From: Boletus sp. NGJ | Taxonomy: Eukaryota > Basidiomycota > Agaricomycetes > Boletales > Boletaceae | Length of the DNA stretch: 64,000 nt | Direction: 5' to 3' | NCBI GenBank assembly: GCA_019096195.1 | Contig: JAGTXK010000064.1 | Location: 1-64,000, forward strand | In this document: one piece after another, positions 34,487 through 46,355 of the stretch | Layout: the number at the start of each line of letters is the position of its first letter | Position numbering within the stretch: position 1 is the stretch's first letter | Program-made: the position numbers and the translations under genes | Notes under the pieces: generated by a model | What the model saw: the letters and a program-made list of their open reading frames with translations, nothing else | Database searches by the model: none | What the model was told of the DNA's origin: nothing

Positions 34487-36480
34487 GTGGCTGCCAGATA
34501 ATTCACACATGCTCCAATCAGCAGAGATCTTGGGTGAAACAGACCCATAGACCACCAACATGACATCCGAGCCATTGAAGCACCAAGTATACACCAGTGT
34601 GAGTCTATCATGCCCCTTATTACAACCAACCAATCATCAAGCTTGCAGCACTGATCACTTCTTGAATGGATTCCCCACCAGACCACATTCTTAGATGATC
34701 TCATCCACCACAAAGGGTGGTGTGGTTCACATAGCAGTGTGTGTCCATTGTTAGAAGCATGCTGGGGTTTTGGAAACACTTCCACTGACTCTTTGGTTTG
34801 ACTATGAAGCTGGACACATCGACTTTGCTGTGCCAAAGTTCCATCTGCCTGCCTACAAGAAAGCTTGTCAGTTGAATTACTTGTTTAACCTTATACCTTG
34901 GGTTGGACATACAGATGGTGAGGCACTGGAGCATGGGTGGGCAAATATCAATCCAGTGGCATTGAGCACTAAGGGAATGGGTCCATGTTCTTAAAGAGAC
35001 ACATTAGATGATTTTTTTGGTGATTTGAATTGAAAGAAGACCATTAGTTTGAGTAAGTCATCTTGCATCATGCTCAATTTGGAAAGGCTAACAAGTTGTG
35101 TTGTGCAAGACAATGCATTACTTGCTAAGATGAAAGAAGCAGTGATGCAAAAGCACCAGCAACATGCAGCACTACAAGAACTAGAGGCTGCATTACCTTC
35201 TGGAAGAGTATCACAATAGACAACTGAGTCTGAAGCTTGAGAGGCAAACTAGGAAGTATTGAACCCATATCACTGCAAACAAGAAGGTGCAGCCATTACA
35301 ATATTTCCATTCCCATATTCTGAGATTCTTCATAGTGGCTACACAAGCTAAGATCCATCTTGAACTCACCAAAGAGGAGGCAAAACTACTGCAAGAAGGT
35401 GATGATGTATCACTTAACTCCAAAGTGTCACCAAGCATCTTGATCAGCACAGAAATAGATATTGAAGACCAACAGTATGTAAATATCTTCAGCAGCTCCA
35501 TAGCATGTGTTATTGACAAACCTTAGGCAACATTTATCTGCAGAGGTGTCCTCACTTATCTCTGATGCCATGGATGAATAGTGATTGAAAGTACAGACCC
35601 AGATAAATGTATTGCAGTGCAAGATTGAGGGTTGGGTCTCTTATCAGATACTGTACATGCCATTGGTTGCATGTCGATGTGCATCCAACATCAGCAACCC
35701 CAACCCATTGTAGGAAACCTGCCTCTATGCATTCAACCTCCTCCTTCCATCCCAGTGCCTCCTGTCATTCAGCGCCCATTGTCTGAAAGAGTATGAGTGG
35801 AAGCTACAGTATGCACAAGGATTGGATGCACTGGAGGAAATTCAATAGAATCTCCACCTCTGTTCTTACCTCTTGCAGTTCAAGCAAGTGAATATCTGGG
35901 GCCAGGTTGCAAATACATGTGTGTAGAATATGCTAAATACTGTGAAAGACAGGATTAAGTCTAGCATTAGCAAGTATCATGCTGCATGCATGGCACTGGT
36001 TTCTTTAAGCCCTGGACTAAAGAAGACCAGGTGGGATGCAGTCATTTATGAATTGCAGGATGACAATATTCATGGTTTGACTGTAGGGCTTGATGGGCAG
36101 ACAGAAGGGCAATGCACACTTTCCTGGATCTGGTAGACACTGGGAGTGTCATAGAATCAAGACAAAGACCTATAGGACAGTAAGTATCCCACTGTAGAGT
36201 GAACACAAAGAACTTAGTGTTTCTGTAGCATTGTGTGTGGAATGGTGCAATGCATAAGCAAGAAACCTTCAGTGGGCTGAAGAAGTCACCTTGCTTCTGA
36301 AAGAAATGTGCTGTGTCAAAGAATTTTTTGACTGAAAGCATAGTGGTGGCAAGAATGGTCAAGTCATCATCAGGTTCAGGATGCTAGTATGCAAGATGGC
36401 CTCACAGCATATTGCAGTCAACAAGCCACACTTTTCACTGATTTAAAGGCTTTGTGTGAAAAGAAGTGGAGAGGTATGCC
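34487..36480 (+). pseudogene. KDZ transposase relic, C-terminal part
   Basis: The 34770-34994 frame has the KDZ core: HIDFAVPKFHLPAYKKACQ followed by VGHTDGEALEHGWANINPVA and a KGMGP motif. Downstream pieces keep family order: EEAKLLQEGDDVSLNS (35365-35420), LKEYEWKLQYAQGLDALEEI (about 35780-35845), the frame to 36136 ending EGQCTLSWIW, and a distal KALCEKKWRGM near 36450. Several stops and shifts separate the pieces. KDZ proteins are large DDE transposases common in Agaricomycetes. Copia C1 split this gene. Confidence 0.82.
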
Positions 36481-37236
36481 TAGCCTGGTTCTTTGTACAT
36501 GATCTGCAACTGCACATGTTTATGAAGAACATGGTCTTCACTCGCATGGCATATCTAGATCTAGACTAGTACACTTATAGATTCACTGATCTTGATCTCT
36601 GAGTTTTACCCAAGGTGGAACTGATGATCAAGGGCAGATGCAACACTGTCATGCAAGGATTGCCATCCTTCATTTGGATATTATAGCTAACAGGTCATTA
36701 CTGCACAATTTAAAAGCAATCAGTTATGCATGACAAGAAAACTTGCTATTGTAGTCTCTACTGCACAATTTCTACAGGTGTGGGTGCTTCCAATCCAGCC
36801 TGGGCCATTCTTTACTACCTTCTGTTCACCATCTGTGTTGCTTGTTTCAACCAGATGTGAGTACATGTATACCATTTTGAACACTTTTACTATCACAATT
36901 ACCTTCTATATTTGTTCATCAGCCTGAGATCTCCCTTTTTTTTGTGCAGTGTTCCATGTTTTCTCGCTCTTTGCTCATTCTTTGCTTGCTCTTTGCTTGT
37001 GCTTTCCATATTATTATTATCCACAACTTTTTGATAGGACCATGACTGCTTTGTAGTAGCTTATCACATGCTTTTTAATGAATTTTGCTTCCTTTCTGTG
37101 GTTCAAAATACAAAAAGCGCAGTAGAAAGGATGATACTGTAAAAGCCAAGAAAGGATGATAAGCAGCACAAATGCTTAGATAAAAGCAGCGAAAGGTGTG
37201 TAAAAAGCACATGAAAAGAATCTTGTCATTTTACTG
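36481..37236. other. AT-rich tail of the transposon block with AAAAGC repeats
   Basis: No gene is supportable. Between 37,110 and 37,215 the motif AAAAGC recurs about four times (AAAAAGCGC, AAAAGCC, AAAAGCAG, AAAAAGCAC), like the subterminal repeats of some DNA transposons, so it may be the KDZ element's right end. Composition changes sharply at about 37,236. Confidence 0.4.
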
Positions 37237-37508
37237 ATGGTCCTCCGGGTGCAACCGTGGGAATGTAGTGGTATAGGTCCAAGGAGCTCTAGGCTAGGGA
37301 GACCATATCGAGAGTTTTCATTCCTTAGGGATGTATTGCGTGAAAACTCATCGAGTTCTAGGTGACTTTGATTGCCTGCGGCTGTAGCCGGGTGCGGTAT
37401 ACACGAATGGCAATCGATCTCTGCTGTACGATTTAGGTATGCAGATGCTTCTTAATTCTATAGAACACACTAACGCTTTTGAACCTTCCTTATTTACGGG
37501 TTCTTAAC

Positions 37509-37587
37509 ATGTATAAATTCAGGGGGCCCGACAGAGTGAACTCACGCATCCCTCTCCCCAGATTGCTCTGCAATATCATACGATAAG
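37509..37587 (+). promoter_or_regulatory. Core promoter and 5' leader of M1
   Basis: A TATA-like GTATAAA at 37511-37517 lies about 70 bp before the M1 start codon. A hairpin-capable pair GAGTTTTCA / TGAAAACTC sits further up (about 37,313-37,350). Confidence 0.5.
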
Positions 37588-39406
37588 ATGTCTATTCCTG
37601 AACTCCCAGCCATCGAATGGCTTGGTTATAGCATCGATCTCTCTCGTTCTCCTACCATGGACCTACGCGCTGTAAGTCCCGTACATACGATATCACGTTG
37701 CACCGGACTCGATAACCCTGATTTTAGGCATCGACCTCAGTAATTAAGAGTCGTCGAATCATCGATTTCCACCCTTATGAAAACCTCCGTGAAGTTGACA
37801 TCAGTACGTCCCTATTTTCGCATTGACGATCCAACACCTCCACGACTCTACATTGTAGATGGTGTGGTGTACAATGTCCCCGAGCCCATTCGCATAACAC
37901 AAGATTCAATATTTCAAGGCAACTTTTTGAGTTACCCCGACGGCAGCGCGGCACGGAGAGCTTTCAGCTCGGATGCGGCACTCCCTGCACGTTACTTTGC
38001 CGTCACGGGTACTGACGGCGCCATCGTGCTCTCGCGAGACCGTGTGTTCATCCACCAGAACCAATACGCGTTCTACAGCTTCATCCATTCTGCCTACGTG
38101 GCAAACCTCGTGAACTATATCGATTTGCTCGACGCAAACGCACTGTTACGAGGCGTGGAGGATCTACCGCCGCAGTTTAACGGCGACAACGAGGGCGTTT
38201 TGGCGGAGTATAGAAGCTTTTTTCAGCGTTTTGGTACGCACGTGATTGTGAAATCCAATTATGGAGGGCGGTTCCAGCTTGTATGTGTTCCACGTTCCCT
38301 GAGGCACGCATTTACTCATGCTCATGCTGACTCTCAGAATGCGTGGGCATTGAATGATAACGAGGCCGTTAATGCCAACTTCGTCACGGATGTCAAGGCT
38401 TACTTCAACGGCATCCCTAACGGGGGAGAATATGACGAGCGGGTCAAGTCTGAGCCCCAGTACAAGATCTTCCTTGAATACCTTCAGAGGATTGTGACAG
38501 CGGTGGGTGGCAATGCCCAACTCTCCTCCAGCCTGACAGCGGACCCGACGAATTGGGAGACGTATTCAAAATGGTCTGACAGCGTATACACGTCGATACC
38601 GACGCATATCAGCTTTCATACGAACTCTATATGGTCGCTGATGTCCGGGTCTTCCCACAACATCCTGAAGTCTTATGCAGAGGAGCTCAACCGGGGATTT
38701 ACGTGGATACTCACCCACCCAAGGGTTTTTAAAACTACTGTCATCTTTGACATCCAAAGTGACTGTAAGACCTCTCCAACCCATTACAAAGAAGGCAGAA
38801 CACTTACTACCTGACCGAAACCTCAGGGGGCGAATTGAACCTTCTCACTCCAAGTGCGCTCATTCTTCGGGATGATGCGAATCCGTTTCCGCCGGATACG
38901 ATCGCCAACCCCTCCCGTGTACAGTGGGGAAAGGAAAACAGCCATAATTATCAGAGGCAAACCTTGAGGCATGTGTGGCCTTGCGGTATATGAGTCGACT
39001 GCACCGTTGAGCCGTTGACCTCCTCGTAGATTCTTTATCATCAACGATGGAAGCCCAATCGACTTTTCGATCTCGCACGGTACTAACGGTGCTCAGCCTG
39101 GCATTGGGAGGGCGGAAGCCCTCATCGAAGATGTACGTGCACCATCTTTCTTATTCAGACCACTCAGACCGCCGCATATGGTATCTTTGACTTGACTGAC
39201 GGTGGTGTACACAGGAACAGTACCTCAACGACAACATTACCGACGACGTCTGGAACACGGTGTGGTTTTTCGGCGCCGCTGTTTCGCTCACGCCAGAACC
39301 GTTCCGACTGGCAAACAGAGGCGGTGAGTACTCGTGGGATGACATCCTCGGCGGGTACATGCGCGAGATTGGGGCCAGGACGCAAGCCTGCACCGAGGGG
39401 GAATAG
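37588..39406 (+). CDS. MACPF-domain protein M1 (pleurotolysin B-like), intact
   Basis: Seven exons by eye: 37588-37671, 37728-37803, 37859-38280, 38338-38764, 38827-38968, 39030-39132, 39215-39406, giving 481 residues. The MACPF signature is at 179-190 (GTHVIVKSNYGG). An N-terminal LGY..DL motif, the GVVYNVP strand, and a beta-rich C-terminal end with FFIINDGSPIDFS are shared with the four paralogues. No signal peptide or membrane segment is seen. MACPF proteins assemble into rings on membranes and insert hairpins to form pores; fungal examples such as pleurotolysin B work with an aegerolysin partner, which is not visible here. Intron 5 has a GC donor (38969). The start was chosen by the shared N-terminal motif. 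The 3' end lies in the inverted duplication. Confidence 0.88.
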
Positions 39407-40847
39407 GACGCACAAAATGTGGAGTGAGATCGGTCATTACCCAAAGTGTATAGTATGATAAGGACCATCGAATGTTATTTCGCCTGGCAGACTCAGCATC
39501 GCAGCCGGGTAACGCCGCCTACTGTAGAGCCGATCAGATACACTATCATATCCGCTCGTCCAGTTCCGATTCACCCGGACTTAATGGGTTCGACGAGCGT
39601 AACAAGCGTCCGAATCGTATTCATGAATTGATGTACGAATTCATCAAGTTTGACGGCGCATGAAGTCTTAGCATTTGATAATGGCATTGCGCTTCTACTA
39701 GCAAGATCCGGGAGATGTTTCAGATTGAATCCAACGCGATGTGCGATACGAGAACGAACGTGAGAGGTGACGGGAATAATAGGATTTTGGATGTCGAATG
39801 CGTAGCAAGACGAATGATTTTGGGAGCGGCGATCAGGGGAGTAGGCAGGAATGAATTGAGGGGCAGGAACGGAACGCACATGTGACCCCACACTTTGGAG
39901 GAAATGGTCTCTGTGACTAGAACCCCTTCCCGCAGAAGACGCTACCCCTTACTATTGGTAGTACTTACTACGTCACGTCAAATTACACAGGTTAGAAACC
40001 CAAAAAGGACATGAAAGGACGGTCAACGGACGATACCGGTTGGTGCTTCTAAATCCTCACCGGAGCCGTTCCCCTGCGAAACGTCTTGAAAGGCGAGTGG
40101 TCAGGTGAACGTGCCACTGACTTCTCGCTTTCGTGGCGCATTGAATCCGCAGCGGAATGTATCGACCGGAATTCCCATTTATACTGGAGGTACGATAGGA
40201 TCTCCCACTCAATTCCATCCGGGTTAGGGGTGACAGGATGGTTTGTTTCTTACCCCAAAACTTGCCGCAGGTAAAGCGGAGAAAGGTAGGCTCTTCAGTG
40301 TTCATTCTGAGATTAAGGGGAGAAGGGGCAAGTCGGGATCTTGGAGAGGTTCCGTAAATACTCGCCGAGAGCATTTAGTTGTAGCTCACGGGGAAGCGAG
40401 TTGATACGTGCATCAGGTGTTCAGCACAGCGTCAGCGTGTCGGAAATGTGACCAGCACCGTTTCGTTCAGGGTTCCGCGCGCCACCTTGAATCCTTAATG
40501 AGGGTGCGACTTATATGAGGCTGGAGATTGAAGGTGTACGCCGTGTGCCAGCTCCTTAGTTGGAGGCGCACATCCCGCGTAAAGAAGGTACAAGCGGACC
40601 ATCGACATATGAGTTATGTAATCTACTGCAACCTCGTTTGTTCATCACGCTGACTTGACAATTCCACACGTGAAATGTAAAAAAACACATAATTCAGCAT
40701 CGATCGATGGGTACAACACCAACAGCGACAAAGATTCAGGTTTGCAATACAAACAGTCATTCTCTCTTACACCACTAAGTGATCTTACAACTCCACCTCA
40801 ACGTGACGAAATCAAATTCGAGGAAAGCTTGCGGATCGGGACCGCGC
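39407..40847. other. Convergent intergenic region between M1 and M2
   Basis: About 1.44 kb between the two 3' ends. Several short frames exist, but none shows codon-level conservation beyond what the duplication (54,063-55,340) predicts. It contains a copy, on the minus strand near 39,845, of the TTCATTCC...CCGCTCC motif also found near 47,088, 47,233 and 54,917. Nothing else supportable. Confidence 0.55.
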
Positions 40848-42679
40848 CTACGCGTTCTGGCACTTGTCGACGTTGTCGTCGAGGTACTCCCGGAGGACGT
40901 CATTCCAAGTGTAGCGAACCTTGGAAAGCCTATGTTGGGTCTCGGGAATTGGGTTGACAGGCGCTTTGTAGAACCACTTCGTGCTGTTGTAATAGTGTGA
41001 GGAATTACATCCATGGGAAGAAATTCGAATAATACTCACTTCCATATATCATCTTCCAAGACTCGCGTGATAAGAAATGGATTGTAGAAAAAGAAATAAA
41101 GCTCACCGGTTATGACGTCGTTCGTGTACGAAAGCTGGGGGGAAAAAAATTAAACACTGCGTGAACTCACTGAAGAAGTACTTACATTCTGGAATGTGAC
41201 GATGGCTTTACCCACACCTGCCATTCCATAGCTTCCACGAGAAATAGAAAAGTCGATTGGAGAACCGTCGTTGATGACGAAGAACCTTCAGGCGGCCAGT
41301 TAGGGACGAAATACCACAAACTTGCCGACACACCTAAGAGTTTGACGATCGAAGTCGTGGCTTCTCTCCTTACCCCATTGCACGCGGGTGGCGGAAGCGA
41401 CGGTGTTCGTAGGGGGATACGGATTGTCTATGTCCGGAATGATTACCGCACTCGGCGTGAGCAAATTAAATTCGGCCCAGTCTGAGCATGAGATCAGTGA
41501 CTTTGCGAGTGCATCGAGAACCAACTAACCCGATTGAATGTCCAGAGAAACATGCGTTTTGTGAACCTCCGGGTGGGTGACGAGCCAAATAAAGGCGTCG
41601 TAAAGTGGATCTGCATAGCTCCTAAGCACGAGGCTCGTAGCAAACTTCATCAGACTCCATATTTCGGTGACTTGGAAACTCAGCAGACCAGGGTTGTTTT
41701 CCTTGATGGAGTCGATCCATGTCCTATAGTCCTCATACGTGCCATCAATATTGGCGAGCTTCGAACGGTCGCCGCCGCCAGAGACCGTGACGAGATATTG
41801 GAAGTACTCGGAGAAACGTGAGTACTGATCCTGGGCCTTGACCGACGCGTCGAAAACTCCACCCGAAGGGATGCCGTTAAACTTGGCTTTGACATTGGTG
41901 TTGAACATCGTATTGACTGCAGGGGTCTGGGTCGAAGCCCATACTTTCTTTGGCAAACATGTTAGAGGAATGCTTTACAATACAGGACAACCTTACTAGG
42001 GGGTACCGAGCTCCGTAGTTGGCATGGACAATGATGTGCGATCCAAAGTCACGGAAGAATTCTCGGTATCTTCTGACGGCGTTTGCATCCGATGGATTAA
42101 ATGGATTCGGCATCCCTTCAAGTCCATTGATGAGAGGCGCCTCTACAAGAGATTCGTAATAGTCCCGGAGCCGAACGTTATACTTTCCCTCCGTGTAACT
42201 GAAGAACGCAAACTGATTGTCTGCGAGGAATGATTTCTGGGCTGCGATAGCGCCCGAAGTCGTACCCGACACAGCGAAGTACCGGAGAGGGTAGGAGGCG
42301 TCTGACCTGAACGCGCTCGCAGCTTCCGTGCCGTTTGGGAATGTGATGTATTCGCCTCGGACAATCTGATTGTCATTTTGGACCAAAACCTGCCTCGGAA
42401 CGCTGTAGACTACTCCGTCTTGTGGACATGCGGTGAAAACTTTAGTGACCAAACAATCTTAACAGGCAGCGATACCCACCAATTACAACGTCGCGAACAT
42501 CGCTGAAGTCGATTCTAAGGAGACTCCGCTGGTACAGTATATGGTCTTCAACCTTGTGGGTTATCGTCAACGATATTGCGATGACCATACAAATGGGTAC
42601 GTACTGCCCCGATGTCGAAAGGGGTCATCTCAGAAAGATTGAGCGCATAGCCAAGGCGTTCGACGGCAGGGAGGCTCAT
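40848..42679 (-). CDS. MACPF-domain protein M2 (pleurotolysin B-like), intact
   Basis: Nine exons on the minus strand: 42605-42679, 42480-42552, 41997-42418, 41530-41947, 41334-41481, 41186-41285, 41107-41134, a 13 nt exon 41040-41052, and 40848-40983. Together they give 470 residues without a break. Opening MSLPAVERLGYALNLSEM; MACPF signature as FGSHIIVHANYGARY; C-terminal FFVINDGSPIDFS and DDIWNTKWF. Exon 3 is 422 nt, the same as in M1, and phases match. M5 is its near twin in the opposite arm. It is divergent from M3 across a 779 bp promoter region. Likely a cytosolic or leaderless pore-forming protein; target unknown. Confidence 0.88.
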
Positions 42680-43458
42680 GATGTGGAATCTTCAGTGCTA
42701 TGATGCTACAAAGAAGGGCACTGGCGGTTTTAGAGGTTTCGGCAGGTGACTATTAAGTAGTGGCCCACCAGAGCGCAATGATAATGCACGACGCGGAACT
42801 CAGCGGATTGAGTCTTCTTCCAGGGTGCACATGCTGAGACGGCGATCTGCGGAACTCGAAACCCATAGCCAAGCCCATAGCTTTCTTTTCTGTCCTTTCT
42901 CAAACCGAACGTGAGACCTACATAGTATGAGGATCTGGACATCAACCCGTAAAGAGTCGAGTCGGTTGGACTTGACCAGACGCGGTGGATCCATATTAGG
43001 AAATAAGTTCCGTTCTGTTTGAATCATGTGTGGGGGCGTAACGATTTGGAAGTTCTCATCTCTTCCAGTTGAGCGACGTGAATGAGTTCGGCCAAGTTGA
43101 GTATGGTGAGACTGATCACTAATGGGGTTGGCAGAGCACGTCGATCTAGAACTGAATGGAACTTCATCGTAAGACCTTTTGGGGCATGCTGATTTCTCCA
43201 CCGTAGCTACTACTCCCGTCATCAATCTCAATCCCACCTGGCCGCGTCTTCTGGAAGGGCCAGTTTCAGGTACTTCCCCCACACTAATCGCGAATGGAAG
43301 GAACGATATGGTTTGTCAAGCCGCCGCGTAATTGAAACCACCCATGATCAAGGATGCTACCCAGTGGATCGTGCTGACCCGGGCATACTTTACCTGGCCT
43401 CGGAATTATGACTTAGCATCGACTTTTCTCTCTTGATTTTGTCGTTTCCCTGTGCCTC
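42680..43458. promoter_or_regulatory. Divergent promoter region of M2 and M3
   Basis: 779 bp between two start codons facing away from each other, so both genes can share control elements. It is duplicated at 51482-52233. A 160-codon frame on the minus strand here is shared by the copy but looks like non-coding sequence kept by recent duplication. Confidence 0.55.
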
Positions 43459-45021
43459 ATGTCTACTACATTCAAAACTTCATCACAGTTCCCACCATTG
43501 GCATGGTTAGGTTATGGGCTGGACCTGACTCGCCTTGATCCATTCGACTTCGAAGCGGTAGGCTACCAGGATAATGTGTCTGCGATGTCTCCCTCACCTT
43601 ACCTGTCAAGGTTGCATCAGCCAAGACCCAAGTTCGCATTATCGATACTACCAAGGACACAAACACTCAAACTGTTACCATCGGTATGAATTTCACCTTT
43701 ACGACACCCTTTTCTGAAGTAGGCTATCCAGGCGGCGTCGAGTATGAGATTCCAAGAATCGTCGCTGCTTCTGAGGACAATCGTTCTCAGGGGGGCACTA
43801 ACTCGTTCACGGAGGGCGCGCTTGCCGTGAGCAGTTTACAGGGCGATTCTGCTCTTGCAAACCGTCTTCTCTCTGTCACGACAAATGACAACTCGCTTTT
43901 ACCCTTGGATAAGTCCTTGCCGACGAGAAACCAGTTTTTTTTCTTCTTCAACGATCACGATGCGTATAGTGGGAGGCTCCGCGACTTTCTTGATTTCATC
44001 AACGAAGAAGAACTTTTGACACACGTATCCGAACTGCTTCCGTTCGAACCAGAGGATCCCGAGGTGGTTCAAGCTTACGTCGACTTTTTCAACACTGTCG
44101 GAAGTCACTATGTCTCCAGCACTGGTTTTGGGGCTCGTTTTCTGTTGGTTTGTACTTGGATTGTATTGAAGTTCTCTCTCATTGACTTGTAGAATAGGAA
44201 GTCTGGGCCTCGAACAAGTACGAGGAAGTCAACGAGAATTTCAACCGTAACGTCACTGCGAGCGTCAGAGGCTTGAATACTGGAGGGGAATATGACCAAG
44301 CCGTATTCCGTGAACCCCAATACCATATTTTCAACCGCATTTCGCAGCGTATTGTGAGGGTCCGCGGAGGAAACCCCAGCTTGGCGGACGCTTTGATGGA
44401 GTCCCCTGAGTTTGCCACATTCCAACAGTGGACGGAGTCCATTTTGGGCAATCCCGAGCTCACCACGTTCAAGGCAGCCGAACTGTGGACCCTCCTACGT
44501 GACGCTAACGACAAGACGCTTAGGGACAGCGCCCCTCACGTCCGGAATGCTTTCGAATACCTTTCGTCACTCCGAAACAATGCCCCCAACGACAAACATA
44601 CTTGGGTTATCTTCGAAATGGACTCCAATTGGGGTGAATTTGGGATCCTAACCCCGAGTGTGGTCATTGGGGGAGGCGACAGAGACCAAATCGGTCTTCC
44701 AAGACAACTGGCCCTGGGACCTCCAAAACTACATTATGGTTCGCCGAGATCCGCTCCACAGCATCTCATCGTCGTGTCAGTTGTGCGATGCATATTTGAC
44801 TCGATCTCTGTCGCTCACGTATCTATAGGGTCGAACTTATCAATGACGGTACACCCATCGATATCTACATCAGCTCTGGTTCTGGCTCGGCAAGTGTTAA
44901 GATCCTTGGCGTGCGTCTCATTTCACCACTCGCTTCATTATCAACTGACACCGCAATTCAGGAGGACTACGCGACCAGTGGTGGGACCAACTTTTACCGT
45001 TCCGTCCCTGTCTCCCTTTGA
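43459..45021 (+). CDS. MACPF-domain gene M3, 5' two-thirds clear, 3' third uncertain
   Basis: Starts MSTTFKTSSQFPPLAWLGYGL, with the family LGY..DL motif, and follows the paralogue exon plan. The third exon contains GGVEYEIP and the MACPF signature variant VGSHYVSSTGFGARF; the fourth has EVWASNKYEEVNENF and GGNPSLADAL. The C-terminal domain is divergent, with VELINDGTPIDIYISSGSG near 44,833-44,890 and an end at 45021. I could not settle whether the 3' part is whole, so the gene may be active or a fossil. It is the most diverged member and sits head-to-head with M2. Its front is copied at 51012-51481. Confidence 0.7.
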
Positions 45022-46113
45022 AACTTCATTCGATATGTTCGCAAATGTTCCCCGGAAACAAGTGTACTGGTTGTTGAACTTCCGTGGTGTTGTATTATTA
45101 GTGTTTTGTGTTTCAAGTACCCGAATGTCGTTGTAGATTCATACAACCATCATCTCGAGTGAGGATTTTGGCTCGTATATCAGTGTCCGTTGTTTGTCAG
45201 ATAACCCCATTGAATACTGGCGAGCTCCAGTGCCACTGTTCTGGGAGATGGCCGTAAGCTACGGTTAGGCGGTAGCCGATCTAGCCGATGGTCTGGGACG
45301 GTCCTGACCACACCCGATTCACAGAATGGCGGGTGAACGTTACTCATCGACTAGGCTTTGAGGAGCAACAGCTCCGCAACTAATCCTCTCACACTGAGAT
45401 CAACCCGTTGGCAGTCTGGGGAGCACGAAATGCGACCCTAGAATTAAGTCGGTGCACAGGATGATCTGCATTCTGCACTGTCGGATCTGTTTGCTACGTG
45501 CTACTACTGTACTAGTTCCGAACAGTCAAACGCACCAAAAATGTCGTAGGAAAAACCTTGGAGCACACCTTTAGCCTGAGCCTACTTGTCTTCGCTCTTC
45601 AACTGGGCCGAGGTCACACTTGCGTATTCCAACACCATCTCTCCGAGGATCGGGGTCGTGTACAGCATGCACAGGGATAGCGAAGGAGTGGTATAGCTAG
45701 GCAACTGGTCTCGAGCCTCCGAAGCTCGCGTTGGGGGGGCTTAAACCGCTCAGAGCTGTTTAGATGAACTACTGCCGATAACAGCGGGAGGGAGTGGGAA
45801 ACGCCAGAACAGGGACCTGCGAGGTACGAGGTATGGTGGGCGTATCAGCGAGAAGCCAGCAGCAGGGACCTAGAAGGAGGTGTGCGGGCTTTCGGGTACC
45901 CACCAGCATTTTCTCGTTCTGATGTGGCAACTAGCCGGCATGGATTCCTCTCCTAGCCATACAACCAAGGCGGCATTCGACGATGGGACACTGATTCTAC
46001 TTTCAGGATCTTCGAGTTACAGAATAATTGAACCCTCATTCGCTATTCCTCGCTCATCGCCGACTCCACTCCACTTGTCGACCCTTCCTCGAGTTGAGGC
46101 TGTGGGTTACTCA
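45022..46113. other. Intergenic stretch without recognisable gene
   Basis: About 1.1 kb, GC-balanced, no family-like frame on either strand. It is not part of the inverted duplication. Confidence 0.5.
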
Positions 46114-46355
46114 CATCAGTAAAATTACATGCATCTTAATCTGTCTTATTCAGCTTATTGACTTGCACAACATTTCCAAATCTGACACAGAAGCAAATTC
46201 TAAGCTTCATTTTGTTAAAAAGTAAAATAGTTTGATTGTAGTTGATGTTTCTGATGTTCTGGAACACATGATCATGGTATTGAATATATTTTGCAATTTG
46301 GCAAGCAGAATTAGCTAAAATAAGCCAGATTAAGACATGTGTAATTTTACTGATG
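46114..46355. mobile_element. MITE-like element
   Basis: 242 bp AT-rich block with terminal inverted repeats of about 35 bp: CATCAGTAAAATTACATG... at the left and the inverse ...CATGTGTAATTTTACTGATG at the right, then CTTAATCTG / CAGATTAAG further in. No coding capacity. The target duplication is not certain. The superfamily is not assigned. Confidence 0.8.

Larger units (their letters stand above)
39280..43940 (+). repeat. Inverted duplication, left arm
   Basis: Matches the reverse complement of about 51,010-55,875. It covers the last exon end of M1, the 39.4-40.8 kb spacer, all of M2, the divergent promoter and the first ~480 bp of M3. The inner break is at GAGAAACCAGTTTT (43925-43938). 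Differences are scattered substitutions and small indels, plus one ~380 bp insertion in the other arm. Confidence 0.9.

Noticed and set aside
42800-43282. A 160-codon minus-strand frame between M2 and M3 that is conserved at 51,554-52,182
   Set aside because: The similarity extends equally through non-coding DNA, several overlapping frames are preserved alike, and it lies in a divergent promoter. Recent duplication explains it.
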